From Paenibacillus_E sp040812395 (lineage in GTDB: Bacteria > Bacillota > Bacilli > Paenibacillales > NBRC-103111): a DNA stretch of 64,000 nt. Position 1 is the stretch's first letter; each line of letters opens with the position of its first letter. Shown in pieces: positions 62,274 to 64,000 of this stretch. The stretch is taken from positions 12,825 to 76,824 of the forward strand of contig NZ_JBFNXH010000020.1 in NCBI RefSeq assembly GCF_040812395.1, written 5' to 3'. Position numbers and translations under genes: made by a program. The notes beneath the pieces are model-generated. The model made no database searches. It was not told where the DNA came from and saw only the letters and a list, made by a program, of their open reading frames with translations.

Positions 62274-63731
62274 TTAGGGATTCCATCCTGCGATGTAATC
62301 TGCAGTCCGGATGGCTAGCGCAATCGTCGAAAGCGTTGGACTGGCTCCGCCCGTACTAGGAAGCACACTATTGTCGGCAACAAATAATCCGGGCATGTTA
62401 TGAATTTGCCCGAATGGATTCGTTGCCGAGGTGTAGGGATCGAAGCCCATCCGGCACGTTCCCGATTCATGGTTGTCTGCGCCGGGAGGCAGCAGGCATA
62501 CGCCGGGAGGCTGAATGACGCTCCCCCAGGCAGAGGCCACACGCAGCAGCGTTTGCGACATTTGCTCCATAACGGCCCAATCCCTGTCACTATAGGCGAA
62601 ATCCACCTTGATTACCGGAACGCCGTATTCATCTCTCTTATATGGATCAAGTGCTACATGGTTGGCATAACGAGGTTCTACTCTCCCAAAAGCGTTCAAA
62701 TCCAGTTTCTTTTCATCAGGTAAACCTGAAGGATAAACCTGGACTTGATAGGGGTGACCCTCCGTCTGGGGAATAATTAGGGCGTAAGGGAATACTGCGA
62801 AACTGATTCCTCGCGCGAACCCGTCCGGCCTCATCTGCACGATGACCCGCAAATAAGAATGGTTCCACAAATAGTGGCCAATGTTAGGGCCCGGAATTGC
62901 CGAATGCAGAAGCAGTCTCGGGGTTTGCAAAGTGCCGGCTGCCAGAATAATATTTTTAGCCTTCAACCTATAAACACGCTTGTCTTGCCGCATCACTTCA
63001 ACGCCGCATGCTCTGCCGCTGCAGGTGAGAATCCGGGTGGCCCTCGCTTGTACGGCCAGATCATAGGGATGCAAGTTCAAGCCTTCGCTTAAAAAGTGGA
63101 TAGAACTGAAATAAACGTTGGAATTAATGGTGCCATTATAATTAAGCGGCTCAAAATCAAGTGCCCTTGGCGCATATTTCGCTTGCGGAAAGCCATGAAC
63201 TTGCAGCCGGTTCAACAGCTCTTCCCACATAGGGTATTTAAAAGAAAAGTAGTCTCGGACGTTCATAAATCGCTCAGCAATCCCATAGTAATAATTCAGT
63301 TCGTTCATCGGTACAGGCCAATCGGCCAGCACGCCTGCATAGGGCCGGGGGGTGATAGCGGTCCAGAACAGCGTTCTCCCACCCAGCGCAATCACTTGCG
63401 TTGCGCCTGAAAAGTCAGGAGCGCTGCCTTCAACTGGCTGCTTGATGGCTCGCAAATAGCTTGAAAAGCGGAATTCATCGGAAAGTGTGCTGATATTGCG
63501 GGCATGTGTGCTCAACAAAGTATCGCCGGCTTCAATTACACCAATCCGTTTATCGGCCCCCCATCGCTGGCACAGGCGCCATAAAGCCGCGCCGCCTCCC
63601 GCACCTGAACCTACGATGAGAACGTCATATTCTCGTTGCTCCATCTCGTCAAGCGATGCCAACGGTATCCAGTTCAATTGAACCGGTTTCTCTACTTCCG
63701 GACATTTAGTGATGAATGGACTGGCATTCAT
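62274..63731 (-). CDS. GMC-family oxidoreductase
   Basis: FAD-dependent oxidoreductase of 485 residues. The dinucleotide-binding loop is DVLIVGSGAGGGAAL (residues 36-50), with a FAD contact GGRTLFWTAITPRP, ILAAGTLQTPRLLLHSAIPG, and C-terminal HESGTCRM, VADNSVLPSTGGASPT. Substrate of such enzymes (sugars, alcohols, sterols) cannot be told. The ATG at 63731 follows GAGGAG at only 3 bases. A small ORF ends 8 bases upstream. Confidence 0.87.
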   Translation of the reverse strand: MNASPFITKCPEVEKPVQLNWIPLASLDEMEQREYDVLIVGSGAGGGAALWRLCQRWGADKRIGVIEAGDTLLSTHARNISTLSDEFRFSSYLRAIKQPVEGSAPDFSGATQVIALGGRTLFWTAITPRPYAGVLADWPVPMNELNYYYGIAERFMNVRDYFSFKYPMWEELLNRLQVHGFPQAKYAPRALDFEPLNYNGTINSNVYFSSIHFLSEGLNLHPYDLAVQARATRILTCSGRACGVEVMRQDKRVYRLKAKNIILAAGTLQTPRLLLHSAIPGPNIGHYLWNHSYLRVIVQMRPDGFARGISFAVFPYALIIPQTEGHPYQVQVYPSGLPDEKKLDLNAFGRVEPRYANHVALDPYKRDEYGVPVIKVDFAYSDRDWAVMEQMSQTLLRVASAWGSVIQPPGVCLLPPGADNHESGTCRMGFDPYTSATNPFGQIHNMPGLFVADNSVLPSTGGASPTLSTIALAIRTADYIAGWNP

Positions 63732-63738
63732 ATTCTCC

Positions 63739-63918
63739 TCAATCCTTCCAGTGTAACAATCCTCTGTTCTGAGATATATATTCCACAGTGCCGGCTGCTA
63801 TGAATCCATTTCTCCAGATTCCCAACAGGCAGACGGCGCAGAATAAAATAGGAGAATACCCTGCTAGAAGAACGGGTCGTTGTTGCGGCCGCAGCGAATT
63901 GTGGATTTGCACAGCCAC
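63739..63918 (-). CDS. Small hypothetical protein upstream of the GMC oxidoreductase
   Basis: A GTG-initiated frame of 59 residues beginning MAVQIHNSLRPQQRPVLLAG with one hydrophobic segment (SPILFCAVCLLGIW). A near-perfect ribosome site GGAGGTGA precedes the GTG by 4 bases. The stop is close to the GMC start, suggesting coupling. An alternative overlapping frame at 63925-63728 (MEVNRG...) is also open but lacks as good a site. Resembles the degraded sequence near 58900. Function unknown. Confidence 0.4.
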   Translation of the reverse strand: MAVQIHNSLRPQQRPVLLAGYSPILFCAVCLLGIWRNGFIAAGTVEYISQNRGLLHWKD

Positions 63919-63937
63919 GGTTCACCTCCATACAGCA

Positions 63938-63960
63938 AAGAGGCTGTCTCAAAAGTAACA
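63938..63960. other. Sequence resembling an IS terminus
   Basis: AAAGAGGCTGTCTCAAAAGT matches 17 of 20 positions with 33687-33706 and has the look of a DDE-transposon end. The window stops 40 bases later, so no transposase can be seen. Confidence 0.35.
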
Positions 63961-64000
63961 ATTATAGATGTGTGGGACGGATCTCATCGTTAAAAAGAGC

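Overview
The window looks like chromosome of a Paenibacillus-type member of the Firmicutes (inference). Supporting signs are strong GGAGG-type ribosome sites, sigma-A-type promoters, the gapA operon under a CggR-type regulator with its operator, a CtsR-type box at clpP, the rapZ-yvcK-whiA-crh block, CotS-family spore-coat kinases, and a tmRNA whose encoded tag ends in YALAA. Genus and species cannot be fixed from the sequence alone.

Bases 1-33,700 are conserved core. They hold the distal histidine operon (hisD-B-H-A-F-IE plus the PHP phosphatase hisJ), prs, a TPR regulator-like gene, trxB, a ROK glucokinase, rapZ-yvcK-whiA and an HPr/Crh gene. Two tandem CotS-like kinases, a secreted copper-amine-oxidase-N/PKD protein, clpP and tRNA-Arg(CCG) follow. 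Next come the lower-glycolysis operon cggR-gapA-pgk-tpiA-gpmI-eno, an M50-like membrane protease, secG, a carboxylesterase, rnr, smpB and ssrA. The last group (secG-est-rnr-smpB-ssrA) is the usual Firmicute export/RNA-quality-control cluster.

Bases 33,654-50,650 are an AT-rich genomic island inserted at the 3' end of ssrA. A 28-bp perfect direct repeat of the tmRNA 3' end bounds it. No integrase is visible. The left part carries an XRE regulator, a nucleotidyltransferase-like protein (DUF6932-like) and an HTH-ImmA/IrrE metallopeptidase, which together look like a defence or toxin-antitoxin module. Decayed IS110 and IS3 elements and a truncated merR gene follow. The right part (39,810-49,758) is the most interesting content: a lasso-peptide (RiPP) cluster in the order B1 (PqqD-like), B2 (leader protease), C (cyclase), A (precursor), four redox-type membrane or thioredoxin-like proteins, an ABC exporter, and a second ABC ATPase with an FtsX-type permease. 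The predicted core peptide is about 52 residues, far longer than usual. It has Gly1 and Glu8 for the macrolactam and four cysteines, which would explain the MauE/thioredoxin genes.

Bases 50,650-64,000 are a decaying accessory zone. It holds a broken type I restriction-modification locus (hsdM, hsdS and hsdR all disrupted) fused to a truncated Rrf2 regulator, and a P-loop protein remnant. A MerR/SDR pair with matching operator palindromes is followed by a tautomerase and a DJ-1/PfpI remnant. Then come a DUF1801 protein, a GyrI-like effector-binding protein, a YafY/WYL regulator, truncated aldo/keto reductase and thioesterase genes joined at a deletion point, and a GMC oxidoreductase preceded by a small ORF. 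The window ends in a sequence resembling an IS terminus. All identities come from reading motifs; no database search was run.
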